This document shows, piece after piece, positions 12,017 through 23,847 of a stretch of 64,000 nt of DNA. Below the pieces are notes generated by a model. It searched no databases. It was not told the origin of the DNA and saw only the letters and a list, made by a program, of their open reading frames with translations. The first letter of the stretch is position 1, and the number at the start of each line of letters is the position of its first letter. Location: contig OX453277.1 in the NCBI GenBank assembly GCA_949710005.1, forward strand, positions 5,816,024 to 5,880,023. Reading direction: 5' to 3'. The position numbers were made by a program, and so were the translations under genes. Origin of the DNA: Ricordea florida (taxonomy: Eukaryota; Cnidaria; Anthozoa; Corallimorpharia; Ricordeidae).

Positions 12017-12323
12017 ATCGAACGTCGTTCGGGATAGAAAAAAAATAGAACGTCGCCTCTCGTTAATGAGATAATAACGTAGATAAAAAAATAGAACGTC
12101 GCCTCTTGCATAAAATAACAAGACCAGAAAATTCGTTTTCTGCATGTTATTAACTCAAAACAATTTACCTCAATCTCGTCAAACTGCTCCAACATCTGTT
12201 GCTTTTTCTTCTGTCGTTTGATTCTTTCTTTTTCGTGTTTGGACACCGAGATGAACCGGGTGAAGAAGTTTGTATTCCTCAAAAAACAACACGAAATAAT
12301 CCCTGTCTTAAGTGAACAACAAC

Positions 12324-12354
<31 letters not shown>

Positions 12355-12489
12355 TAATAAAAATACTAATAATACTAATAATGACAATGATAATGATAAC
12401 ATTCGCTCTATTGAAGTGTGGATGTATTTAAAGCTGCTGTGCTAATAGCAGGCACAGTAAATAACTAAAAACACATTGCAAATAAAACA

Positions 12490-12640
12490 CAGAATCCTAA
12501 ATGGTGGGAGGCGAGCCAGTTCGCTATTCTGAAGCGTGGTACAGGATTCGAAACTCTGGATGACCGTGTTGTAAATCCAGCTCATGACCAGGAAGGAAGA
12601 CAAACCACTCGGCCACAACGCCTTCTTTTTCCGTAATTCA
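12490..12640 (-). repeat. tRNA(Leu/Ser)-like SINE head
   Basis: Minus strand reads GCGTTGTGGCCGAGTGGTT, a class II tRNA A-box, and later TTTCGAATCCTG, a B-box. Arms are degenerate, so a SINE or tRNA pseudogene rather than a working tRNA. Paralogue at 58360-58500. Confidence 0.5.
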
Positions 12641-14654
12641 ATGTTATCATTTCATTTAGACTTTTTTCGTATATAATGCACATTGCTCGTATATATCTAT
12701 TGACTTTCAATACAATTTAGATTTTTTAATTTTGATTTAACATAAGGCTAGTATTTGTAAAACCAACGAGAACATGATTCGCAAGTCTAAATCGTTATTA
12801 TCTTTTATCATTTTTGTTATTAACAATTATTCTGTGAGGTGAATAGTGGCAAAATATTGGCGAGAACAATTGTTTTAGTTTATACCAGTGAAGCAAACTC
12901 AGTCACATATCTCGGTAATTTTTTTGTAAAGCGAGAACTGGCTCCCATCATTTTTTTTCGACCAAAACTCACTTGTACAAAGATTTCCCAGAAGCATCAG
13001 CACCAGTCACTCCTGCGCTGACTATCCCGAGATGGTGAGCCAATCAGATTGCGCAAATGGCCAAGGTTGCTGAGTTGGTACATGTATACACTAATCATTA
13101 TCATTAATGTTGTCTATTACTATCATTATCATTGTTATTGTTATAGTTAGTGCATCACATTACGTGGTTCCAGTCCCCACCTGACTTTCTTCGTCCACTT
13201 GGAAGTCTGGGTTGGAGAACATCGCCACAAATCTGTCATCTTCCAGAGGATTGCTGATATCAACAGCCTGGAAATCGCATTAAAATCATAATGACCTCTC
13301 ACTTTCACAGTAATAAGGAATTCAGAAATCACGCCAGGCGTAGAATTCAACTCTCTCTCAGTGAAACTGAAGTGCTTGCTAAACAGGTTTAAACTTGTTT
13401 CAATGCTCGTTCAACAGGTTTTCAGCTTGCTTTTATGCTTGTTCGACAGGTTTTAAACTCGTTTTCATGCTTATTTTACAGTTTTTTTTTTACTTACCTC
13501 GGTAGCCATTTTCTTTACGTCGCTTTTCTCGTCAATTAACTTCTCGGCTAAATTTCTGTTCACCTTAGGAAGTTTCTGGCGAGAGAAAATGCTAGTTACC
13601 ACTTTCAATTTCATCACTAGACGTACTGGCTGCTGTTAACTGGAAACTACTAGACATAGTTTGATGCCACATGTACACTGGCTAAGTAAATGAAAGTAAC
13701 TTAAGAGTTATTATTAACCAACTAGACGTTTCAACACTGCTATCTAGTGTCTTCTTTAGAGGTGTCTTTGTCGAAGTTGTGTGGCTTTACTTATACCATT
13801 GTTGAATAACCTTGCTGGGTAACTACATTTAAAGTGACTTAGTCAGCAATACAACAAGACAGAGAGAGCGATAATAAAGTAACAAAGCCTTTAAAATAAC
13901 TTACAACTTACTCGTCTGATAAAAGGAAAACAACATTTTTGTGGCCTACCTACCTTCAGTTTTACTCTGTTAGCTCGCTCCTCTTCAATCTTGCTCTGGA
14001 TACGTTTCTTGCGGTATTCCTCAAAAGCAAATGGCTCAGCCAACGATTTAGCCTGAGGAACATGGCAAAACAAGACGTGAGATTATTAGGGCAATCCCCT
14101 CCCGAAGCAAGACAAGACCATATCACAAAGTATCTTTCCACAGGGAGTTGAAACCCGTTCTAAGGGGGATGCTTACATGAAAGAGCTAGTCCCGACCAAA
14201 GTTTCAAACTGGGATGACTTGTAGTTTTTGTGTAGCCTACACGAGGTATGTAGCGACATTATGGCACGATCGTATTTATTTATTTATTTATTTACATATT
14301 CAATTTGTCCACCCGAGCCTAGCGCCTGTCACGTGGTCTAGTAAGCTACACATGTATGCACTGCGGACCTATTTTTCGTTTCGTGTTTATTTTACGACTA
14401 TCTTATTCAAAAGAGAATTGAAGTGACTTGATCATACATCCGCATCATGTTTCACTACACCAAAATGCCGGTTTTCAAACAGAATCGAGTAGTATACCGG
14501 AACGAGCTTCGGCATAAAAACTGGGGTGAACTCGTGCTGGGGTGAAAGTTGCCCCTGGTTCTTGTTAACACCCTCTAATATCAGTGTTTCTTTTTGTAAC
14601 AGATTAAGCGCATGTTTTATTAAATTTTAGTGAAGGGTATCTAGAAACTCATAT

Positions 14655-14965
14655 ACATCATAGGGTTGGTGCAGTGGTGAGAGCGCTCTCCTTCCACCAA
14701 TGTGGCCCAGGTTCGATTCTCGGCCCCGGCATCATATGTGGACTGAGTTTGTTGGTTCTCTACTCTGCTCCGAGAGGTTTTTCGCCGGGTACTCAAGTTT
14801 TCTCCTCCCCGCAAAAACCAACATTTGACTTGATCGGTTGATTTAATTTAACATGATTTCATTTCATTTCATTTGTGTTTTACAGCGTCCCTGATTAGTA
14901 CCCTCAGTGCTAGATACAGATGACACTCAAATAAAGGTCATTATCATTATCATTATCAATATCAT
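14655..14965 (+). repeat. Full-length tRNA-derived SINE
   Basis: A-box region GGTTGGTGCAGTGGTGAGAG, B-box GGTTCGATTCTCGG, a body with TGTGGACTGAGTTTGTTGG and CTCCGAGAGGTTTTTCGCC, and the tail GACACTCAAATAAAGGTCA followed by (ATTATC)n. The most complete member of the family seen here; fragments lie at 1852-1990, 2310-2545, 28703-28830, 29192-29425 and 37743-37897. Confidence 0.75.
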
Positions 14966-15060
14966 TACTATAGGCCTCACCTTGTGGTAGATAAGTATAT
15001 CTACGAAGTAGCCGTGCATGTAGGCTCTCAGCAGGTTTGTTCCAATCAAATGTGATAGCC

Positions 15061-17022
15061 CTAACAAAAAAATGAGATCAACTTACATATGTATAAAAAA
15101 AATTATACTGCTAACTAGCTACTGCAGCTACCGCAACAAAGCACGAAAAACAAAAAAAATTATTATATTTCAGCTTCACATAATTCGTAGTAGCTATTTT
15201 GGATTGGCGAGTCTCCTCTTAATTTTTCCCTTATTCTACGGCCTTATCATTTAAAGGATTATCTGTAGCGCGTTTTATAATTGGATGTCGTAAAAGAAAA
15301 AGCAAAATAATTTTTCTGGCCGATCACAAACGATCTACGCAGTCCACAGTCTTACCTAAACTATCCAGGTCTTGCTTGGTTACAAACTTGTAATCATCGT
15401 ACACTAAAAAGAAAAAACAGTTCAACTTTAAATTTTGAATTCATTGTACTGCCTATCATAAGCTTTACTAGACCTTAAAAACAACAAATTCAACTTTTAC
15501 TGAAGGGGGCATTCTAATCAAAGAAGAATGACAATAATCAAATCCTTTAAAAATGTAATAACCAGCCAAAATATCTGGAATTGTCACCAAAGAGGCACCT
15601 GGCCAAGTTATCTGAGATGTTGTTTTTAACTTGTTGCTAACTATGCATTTCTGAAGTTAATAATTAACCCCATAGAGAAGGATAGTATTTTTAGACTTAA
15701 TTTACTGCCCCCAACGGTTTCGTTCTCAGAAAACAAGAAATGTTTGCACGCGCACTTCTCAAGACAATTCAACTAGATAATGCATAATGAAGTAGGGACC
15801 TGTGCGGAAATCATTCAGAGATCTCTCCAGACATGGAATGTAGCCTGTGCCAGGCTCTCGGATAGTGGGCACGATCGAAAAGCGGGAGAGCGAGAGAACA
15901 AATGGGTGGGAGTCAGTATCACTAAAAAAATGATAATCATTTTTCAGTAAAAGGGTTAAAAAATCAATTAGATCACTTATAAAATACCAAACATTCATCA
16001 ACACAAACCAGTGGGTTGCTGATCTTCTTCAAGCTCCTCTGTCAAGCTGTCCAGGAAAGAACACCACCTTGGACCTGGACCAAGCGACTGTGATTGATCA
16101 TCAAACATGATAGAGAAAAAAAAAAAACAGAACAGTGGATCAGAATGTTGCAGTACAGACACATACCATACAAAAGTGTCTGATGTACTAGACTGAAGAT
16201 ATTGTCTACTAAAGTCTTCCAGAACCCTCACCCAACCCACCCTACAATTAACCCTTTCAATGCCACAGGTGACCCATGCATAAATTCTCCTTATAATTCC
16301 AATATAATACCGCACAAACAGATTATAAGAATTGAGAACATGATCAAATCAAGGATGGTCCGAGCTAGAATGTAAGGAACTGTAAAGCACTTGCTCGGGA
16401 GACCCCAATCTTACATAAGATTTTTAAACCCTGTCAGACTATGCTGCTCAGAGAAAATACTCTTTGTGACAGCATACACCAACAAAGCAAAACTACATAC
16501 AGTGTACTCTTTTTAAGAATTATTGGCATATTATACAGTGCATATATATTCTATAAAAGTTTGAGAATAGAAAAGTCAATAGCAACTTTCAAGTTTTCTT
16601 CCTGCACAATTTATAAATTCAAAATGCAGATTGTCAAATCTGTTACTGGATAAAATTCAAGCAAGGCAAGCCAACTCACAGGAATATAATACACCAGCAT
16701 TTTTGGTGCTTCCGTGGCCATGAACAGCAAACCTATTAGTAAAGTAGAATGGGAATCAAGGGTCAGTGGCGGTGACTGCAGTGATAATGATAATAACCAA
16801 TCAAAACTGAATCATGTCTAACAAAACTTACATTTAAAATTGTAATAACTCGAAGACAAAGTGATACGATCACGCTCTATTTAATACTGAATCAACAACA
16901 GACTATCTTACATGTGCTTGATTACAAAACTTGGGAATTCGATTACAATGACAGGTAAAAATAACCAGAGCATGAATTTATAGTACTTTTATGTTACATA
17001 ACAAAAATGGTGGAAATCTTAC
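15061..17022. other. NOL10 introns
   Basis: Apart from the NOL10 exons at 15356-15403, 16009-16087 and 16680-16732, this stretch is AT-rich intron with no repeat or second gene that I can support. Confidence 0.5.
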
Positions 17023-17089
17023 CTGAATCTGGGTAAAGGCATAGTTCATTAATATCTGTTGATGGTTCTATGGAAGCAAATGGTTTTCC

Positions 17090-17590
17090 CTTAAAAAAAA
17101 GAAAGTGAAAATTGTGGTTCACAGTTTGTTCCACTTGAACCAGGTCAAACAACACAATAACAAGAAAATTAATTGTCATTGCAAACACTGCACAGTATCA
17201 TTGTCAGAAAATTATAAGCTAAAGACAAGGAAGAATCTTAGATTACGGAGGTGTGTTCAATATTGTTAAAAGGAGCTGATATTGAGTGTTAATGTAAGTC
17301 AGAATTAGACTGAAGGGTGGTTAGGTTTCATTACAAAACGTGTACCCCCAAACAGTGCCCCCTTTATGGACTCCTTTTTAAATAACCTACAATAACCCTC
17401 GTCCTGTTACCGGTAACAAAAATCAACAAAGGAATGGTGACAACCAACAGCATGCACTACGCTTTTTCACTACGGTTGGATTCAGGATGCGTTTGTTGTG
17501 ATTTTCGATGATCTGTTTGGTGTTGTTCATGCATCTTTAACTAATACATATAATAACTGAATAACTGAATTCTGAAATGTTATGTTATAG
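17090..17590. other. Spacer between NOL10 and receptor copy B
   Basis: About 500 bp with no recognisable NOL10 upstream exon and no receptor exon 1 or 2. Both neighbouring genes appear to lack their 5' exons here. Confidence 0.4.
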
Positions 17591-17934
17591 ACACAAAGCC
17601 AATTGCTGGACCACCAGGACCCCGGGTCCCATTGGTCCCGCCGGTCTCGAGGGTTCTCCAGGTCTGCCGGGTCCCCCTGGTCCTAACGGGGTCGCAGGAC
17701 CTGCAGGAGCAGCTGGAGCCGCCGGGTCAGCCGGTACACAGGGCCCACCGGGTCCTCCTGGTATACCTGGTGCTGCCGGGTCTCCGGGACTTCCCGGTTC
17801 AAAAGGCAGCGTCGGACGAAGGGGTTTGCGCGGGCTACCCGGTCCCCGTGGACCTCCGGGAATTACGACACAAACAAGGCCGAAAGATGACAGGGATCAA
17901 GAATCAAAAGAAAAAACATTGTTTGAGGGATTTT

Positions 17935-19106
17935 GTAAGTGGAAACTGGTCCTCATTCATTATTCTAAAGAATTCTATTAGAAAATTAGACTTTTACAAA
18001 CGATAATATTGTGAATTGTAGATGCATTGAGCTACGTGTGATATTAAGTATTGGAGATTTTAAACCGTTAAGTTTGGTCAAATCTGCTCCTTCCAAGTCA
18101 TGAGTTTCTTGAACATTTTTGCTTCTGAGGGAGAACATCATTTGTCCAATTAGATACGCAGTGAAACTTTTTCTTGTAATACACAATTGCATGTCCTGTC
18201 TAATTTCCTGTCATTTCTGCACATCAATCTCGCTGAAAGAAAAAATTCCTTTTTTATAAGAGGGTATCACCGGCCACCCCAAACGTTTCCTACGTCTGGT
18301 GTATGTCCAGTCTGATTCTTAGGCTGATGGTCGGTTTGGCATCAGTACAACGCTAGAAGACGGTTTGGCGTATTCTTTTTGGGACTGTTTTGACCTAAGA
18401 GCAATGTTTTGAATATGGTCAAAAGACTAAACCAAAAATAAAGAAATCGGGCTGGGTAACCTCGCATGTTGATTGGTGGGATGAAACAGAATGAGAATTC
18501 GAATCAACAGTTTGCGTTTGCCATAAATCCTTGTTTTTTAATCGATGCACTATCTGGACCGTAAATGTTCAATTGAGATTAAATGGAAGTTCCGCGTCAG
18601 AAGTTATAAATCTCATTCTAGTTCCACTTTAAAGTTAAAGCCAATATCACACTGTTCGCCTAATTATTCGTTCGATATCGGTTTTGATCTGTGATTAAAC
18701 GTGAATTTTAGGCTACATTCACACTCCAGACTTCGGTACCTGTACAGTGAGAATTCATGCAGGTACAGTTTGGATCCATGCAAGTTTTATACCTGTTCAC
18801 AATGAGGCAGTTTCTGTATTATCATGAGGTTACATTTTATCAGTCCACGAACATTAGAAGATAATGATTAGATATTTTCGTCATTTTGCCATGTGTGGAA
18901 CGCACGATAGTTTAAAAATGGCGTCCTGGTAGGACAAAGGAGCTTAACTAACTGGTTCACATTGTGCCCACATAACTTGAGACCGCTGCGGATTCAAAAC
19001 TGTATCTACCTCTAGAGCTGATATAAAATTTGCACAGATAGGCGGTACAACAGCTACCTGATCGCAGCTAAGTATGAACGGTAGTTTTTCATCTTTGCTC
19101 TTTTAG
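17935..19106. other. Copy B intron
   Basis: No exon, SINE or tandem repeat that I can support in this stretch. Confidence 0.4.
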
Positions 19107-20008
19107 TGAAACCGAACGTCACCATCACACCACCCAAAACCTACGTTACCAGCAAAGGAGAAACGATAGTGCTTCAGTGTTCTGCTGTAGGAACTCCCAA
19201 ACCGGATATAATCTGGGTGAATAAGAACACCGGAAGAGCCGCTATTGGCGGCACATTCATATCAAATCCCGCTCTACCAGAGGATTCTGGGAACTGGTCT
19301 TGTAGGGCAAGCAACTTTCTGGGAACGGATACCGCTGACATAGAAATAGTTGTGGCAAGTAAGTGCCCGCGCATGTAATTCCGTTTGCTTTGGTCGTAAA
19401 CTAACTAATTAAATGTATTCATACGGCATCGGCCTCTGATTGGTAAATTATAAATGCCACATAAAATCTGATTGTGTCTTGGCTGTTGTTAACAGCTATG
19501 CTTGCAACCACGCACTGAATGAAGTGTTTTAACCATTCATTAATAACAACTAATTCAATAAGCATTAAATACCATTAAATGCATCTGGGGTAATGCATCC
19601 ATGGCAATGTCTACTTCCCAATGATTTCGTCTTTCAAATTTCAAGAGTCGAAACGGGAGCTCATTCTGTCTGGGCCTGTGCTTCTATCACTTTCTTGGAC
19701 TCAAAGATTTCTCGTCTCGTGGCGCATGCGTTACTTGCTATTCTTCTTCAATCGGGAATGGACATTGTTGAACTATTGCCAACAAGTTAAAAATCATTTA
19801 ACTGTTTGATGCTGATTATAATTAACAACTTATAATTAACTGGATGAGTGGCGCAAATTAATCTGCAAGTGTCACATAATGCTTCTATCCTTTGAATTTC
19901 AACAATGCAAATGGTAACTCAGTTTGTATCGAGTATAACAACTTGTCACTCAATTGGAGCTTTGCCCTAAAAGCTGAACATAACAGCGACAAACATAAAG
20001 GCGACAAA

Positions 20009-20201
20009 CTGTCCGATGTAGTTGTGAGATAAACTGTCCTATGTAGTTGTGAGACAAACTGGCCTATGTAGTTGTGAGACAAACTGTCCTATGTAGTTGT
20101 GAGACAAACTGTCAGATGTAGTTGTGAGATAAACTGTGCTATGTAGTTGTGAGATAAACTGTCCGATGTAGTTGTGAGACAAACTGTCCTATGTAGTTGT
20201 G
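20009..20201. repeat. 25-bp minisatellite, about 8 units
   Basis: Unit like CTATGTAGTTGTGAGACAAA plus CTGTC. Starts at 20009, 20034, 20059, 20084 and so on give an exact 25-bp period, with C/T and A/C variants between units. Lies in the first Ig-Ig intron of copy B. No unique spacers, so not a CRISPR. Confidence 0.85.
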
Positions 20202-20298
20202 CTATTTCAGCAACTTTATCTCATGTCTTTGTACTCGGGTCAGGATAAACGATTAACAATGATGAAGAAAGGCTGACGATGGACTAACAGGCTAACCG

Positions 20299-20690
20299 GC
20301 GCCCGGCTAGCTCAGTTGGTAAAGCGCCGGCCTGTCGAGCGGGAGGTCGTGAGTTCAAACCTCGGCCGGACCAACACTTAAGGTCTTAAAAAAATTACTG
20401 AGGAGAATGTGCTGCCCTTGTTATGACATCTGCAAATGGTTAGACATTCTAGTCTTCTCGGATATTGACGAAAACTATAGACCCCGTCTCACAGCACTGT
20501 TCTTGTGGGACGTTAAAGATCCTACAACACTGTTCGAAAAGAGTAGGGAACATAAACCCCGGTGGTGCCGATGGTCGACCTTTGTAAAGTTTGATTGTAA
20601 TTAATGAATAAATTAATAAATAGAATTGATGTAAAGCGCCTTTGAACATATCCATATGAAAAAGAGCTCTATACAAATTTGTTATCATTA
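20299..20690 (+). repeat. tRNA-derived SINE (second family), copy 1
   Basis: tRNA-like head (GCTAGCTCAGTTGGTAAAGC, then GTGAGTTCAAACCTCGG), a body including CTGAGGAGAATGTGCTGCC and GTGGGACGTTAAAGATCC, and the tail GTAAAGCGCCTTTGAACATA ending in (ATTATC)n. A second copy is at 31070-31555. Confidence 0.8.
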
Positions 20691-21574
20691 TCTATCTTCA
20701 TGGTTCTAAGAAACCTGATAAACCACTATGCATGTATGTGTGATGTCGTCGTCCCTTTATGGTTAGTTAATCCAGTATTGTACGCACTGCGTGCCTATGA
20801 TGCTGTGATGTTTTTATTTAAGCACAGCCCACCTTTACGATTGCACCCGAACCAACCATCACTGCCTTCACTGAACAAGTAACTGAACTGAAATGCGCCG
20901 TGGAGGGCTTCCCAACTCCTAAGGTCGAATGGCGCCGCCAGGGAAACAAGGAGCTGCCGTTTGGAAGACATTATATTCGCAATAACAACTTGTTCTCGAT
21001 CAAAGAAGACGAAGATATTTACATGTGTCATGCGTCAACTCCCGCTGGCTCTGTGATGGGAGGCACCACGGTCACCGTAGAAACCTACGGTGAGTTGGCC
21101 CTTAAACCACTAACATTTTTTGACAGGTCATTAAAGACATGCCGTATGGTGATTCTTTGGAAAACCATGGTTGCCAAGCAGTACTGTACTATAGTATTGT
21201 TTAGTCCACTAAAAATAAGGATTTACTTTTTCTTATCTGTGAATCAACCCATGCGTTTTTGGAAAACCACTGAACTATACGCTGTGGATCTAATGCAGTA
21301 TGGCCATTGTTTGGTAATCTTCGCTGTAGTGCTGTGTCGTTTCTTTTACTTCACAGTGTGGTTGTAACTATTTCATCTGCGGATCAAAGCATGCAGTGTT
21401 ACTGACCATTCGTTGTCATGCTGCGAAGGCCACCGAAACATGGAAGTTTTGTCATTGTTCGCCGAATTTTGTAAAGCTGCTCATAGAATGGTTTATGTTT
21501 AATGCAAGGTATAAAAAAATGCCAACAATATAGCAATACGAAGCCAAAAATTTCGCGAAATTGTGAACCCTAGA

Positions 21575-21650
21575 CGGACACGCACACACACACAAACACA
21601 CACACACACAAAAACAAAATAAACAGAACAAAACAAAACAAAAAAATATC
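21575..21650. repeat. (CA)n / CAAAA microsatellite
   Basis: ACACACAC runs passing into AACAAAACAAAAC-type sequence in the intron before the third Ig exon of copy B. Confidence 0.75.
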
Positions 21651-22079
21651 AGTTTTGACCTAACCTCTACAACGAAGTAAATTTGGTTCTTCTTTTGCTA
21701 TTTGCTTAGAGCCAGTGGAAGTGAGAATAATTCCTCCCAACATTGTGACGATTAAAGACTTTGATAAGCCCGTTCGTGTCAACTGCTCAGCCCGCGGAAA
21801 TCCTCAGCCGAACATCACGTGGTACAAGGATGGCGTTGCCATGTCAACAAGGTCTTACGTGTTTGGTGATCAGGTGAATGGTGAATTAAACTTGGAGCGA
21901 CTGCGACCTCGTGATCAAGGCGAATACAATTGTGTTGGAACTACTGCTGTTCGACCTGAGCCCTTTTCATATACCACAAACATACGTGAGTTGACATAAC
22001 GGGTTGGTAAAATTGTAAAACTTATTAGAAGATACGGTGGTCTCATACAATAATTTCTTCACGACATAATAGTTTACTG

Positions 22080-22325
22080 TAAGGTAAGAGAGGACGAGAA
22101 CAAAGAAGGAGAACCGGCTGGAAGGTAAACTAGGAAAGGAGGAAACAGGTAGGTAGACGAGAGTCGAGAAAATAGGTAGGGTCGAGAGGCAGGAAGAGGG
22201 GGAGGGAAGAGAAGAGGATAAGAAAGGGGAAGGTCAGAGAAGACAGTGTAGAGTGGAATACAGGGGTGGGGCAGAGGGGACACGAGAAGAAAGCAAAATA
22301 AAAGGTGGAGGTAAGGATAGTTGGG
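22080..22325. repeat. Polypurine tract
   Basis: About 245 bp almost entirely A and G on the plus strand (GGAAGAGGGGGAGGGAAGAG type) in the Ig3-CCP intron of copy B. The open pyrimidine-rich frames on the other strand (Leu/Pro/Ser/Phe) are artefacts of composition. Confidence 0.7.
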
Positions 22326-22708
22326 AGGTAGGTGATCATAGCATACAAGCAATTTAATGATGAAGACCTAGAAGCACCACAGTAACAGATGTTTTTTTTG
22401 TAGAACTCAAGAAATGTCGCGAGCTACACGACCCTGTTGACGGCTATAAAATAAGTGAAACCGATGCAGTGGCTGGAAGTATCGTTCGATTCCCTTGCAA
22501 TCCAGGCTGTATGTTATACGGGTCGTCGGCTAGAGTGTGTGGCAAAGACGGGCGATGGAGCGGGACACAGCCTTACTGTAAGTACTAGTGATGCTTATAA
22601 AAGTGCTCCATAACTGTACAAAACATGTTAAGATTGAGATAGATTTTGTTAGCGTCAAAAACAGACATTCAAAATTTGTATAAAAATTTATTTGGGTGAC
22701 CTTGGTTA

Positions 22709-22841
22709 GGGACGGACCATTACAAAAGTGATGGGGGGGGGGGTGGGTGGGGAAAAACCAAAACAAAAAATCATGCAAGCTGAAAATTAACCCACACCCC
22801 GCCCCCCCCCCCTCCCCATCACTTTTCTAATGGTCCGTCCC
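22709..22841. mobile_element. 133-bp MITE with TTA target duplication
   Basis: Termini GGGACGGACCATTA and TAATGGTCCGTCCC are inverted repeats, continuing inward as AAAAGTGATGGGG / CCCCATCACTTTT. Flanked by TTA (22706-22708 and 22842-22844), the target type of PIF/Harbinger elements. No coding capacity. Confidence 0.75.
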
Positions 22842-23335
22842 TTAGAGTAGTCGCACTATAAGTTTTTATCTTGGCAGTTATTATTAGAACTTTTTCACCT
22901 GAATTTCACTGAAGTGATTCCGTTGCTAGGTTACAATGTGGGACTAGTGGCGTACGTCTTCTTACTGAGCATGACAGAAACCTTATGAGCGGTAATCTGC
23001 TGGGAAAATGCGATAACAACCTGGCGGAGGGCTGGTACCGATTTTCGGGTTCTGCGGGTGTTCAAATGCCAAACCGTTGCCAAGGCTCCGGCAGATGTAA
23101 CACCCAGTACCCCGGATGGTTGTTTGGTATGCATCCATATAAGGATGATGGTTGCGTTAAACGACGAGTTTGTTTTGGAAATTACCTTTCAGGCTGTTGT
23201 CAATATCAGAAGAAAATCTTGGTGCGAAACTGTGGTACATTTTACGTGTACAAACTGGGACCAACTCCAGGGTGTAATTTCCGCTATTGTGGAAAAAATG
23301 CACAACAGCCAACTACAATGGATGGTTTACTTTAA

Positions 23336-23847
23336 CTTGTGTCAGTGTCGTTGCTTTCTTTACTTTATCTTATATGCTCTCTTTATGGAATAGGGCACTT
23401 ATTATCCTTACGTTTGTTTGTTAAAAGTTTTCCTTCACAACAGCCTCGAAATAGATCGTTTATGAGGTTTTCAACTTTAGTAGATTTATTGCGTGGTTTT
23501 CTATATTTTGCGTGGTTTTCTGTATTTTTATCTTTTTTTGGATTTATTGTGTGGTTTTCCATATTTTGCGTGGTTTTTTATATTTTTATATTTTTTAGAC
23601 TTATTGTGTGGTTTTCTATATTTTGCGTGGTTTTCAGTTCATCATTGTTAAATTTATTTGATATCTATTTACTTCGTCTTGGATATACATTTCGTCGCGG
23701 CCAGCATCTGTATCGATGCCAAAAGAGATCCAAATATGGAAGAAAGGTATTCCAATCACGAGGAAACCAGTGTGTATTGTAGATGAAATTTCATAACTTA
23801 TATCAAATTCACAAAGCAAAGCAATGTTACTTAGTGTCGCTTAAAAG
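23336..23847. other. Spacer between copies B and C, likely promoter region of C
   Basis: Contains a degenerate T-rich tandem repeat at about 23475-23640 (TTATTGTGTGGTTTTC / CTATATTTTGCGTGG). The remaining 200 bp before the copy C ATG must carry its 5' UTR and promoter; I see no clear TATA box or other element. Confidence 0.4.

Larger units (their letters stand above)
10422..17089 (-). pseudogene. NOL10: NOL10-like gene segment, middle and 3' exons, one exon frameshifted
   Basis: NOL10 (yeast Enp2) is a WD-repeat nucleolar protein of small-subunit ribosome assembly. Exons in transcript order: 17089-17023 (GKPFASIEP), 16732-16680 (LLFMATEAPKM), 16087-16009 (LGPGPRWCSFLDSL), 15403-15356 (VYDDYKFVTKQ), 15060-14981 (LLRAYMHGYFVD), 14052-13954 (EPFAFEEYRKKR), 13575-13498 (KLPKVNRNLAEKL), 13267-13181 (DDRFVAMFSNPDFQ), 12277-12169, 10610-10422 (NKPKFYELKPGENF). 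Sizes and phases chain without a break until exon 12277-12169, which has a 7-nt insertion relative to the second copy and runs into a stop. Exons before GKPF and the last exon are not seen. Introns are kept, so this is a DNA-level duplicate, not a retrocopy. Skipping the damaged phase 0-0 exon would keep the frame, so function is not excluded. Confidence 0.8.
17591..23335 (+). pseudogene. Receptor-like gene copy B (collagen-Ig-Ig-Ig-CCP-D8C), diverged, 5' exons not seen
   Basis: Exons: 17591-17934 (collagen), 19107-19358, 20823-21089 and 21710-21985 (three Ig), 22404-22577 or -22581 (CCP), 22930-23335 (D8C, stop). The collagen exon has about 20 Gly-X-Y triplets but is 344 bp, not a multiple of 3: from a phase-1 start GPPGPR is read, then the frame must shift near 17620 to reach the long GPIGPAG run. 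The Ig exons are regular (252, 267 and 276 bp; VTWYK-like cores, WSC, MCH and YNC motifs). The first possible CCP donor does not keep the D8C frame, but a donor 4 nt later (after TGTAA) does. The D8C exon has GWYRF, PGWLFG, VCF, GCC, VRNC and YCG. No TM exon is visible upstream. Called a pseudogene with reserve: one base and two missing exons decide it, and the rest is under clear constraint. Confidence 0.65.

Noticed and set aside
11731..12402. 223-aa minus-strand ORF
   Set aside because: Runs across the NOL10 exon 12277-12169 in a shifted frame, plus intron and (ATT)n repeats. Not a gene by itself.
22074..22352. Leu/Pro/Ser-rich minus-strand ORFs
   Set aside because: Composition artefact of the polypurine tract.
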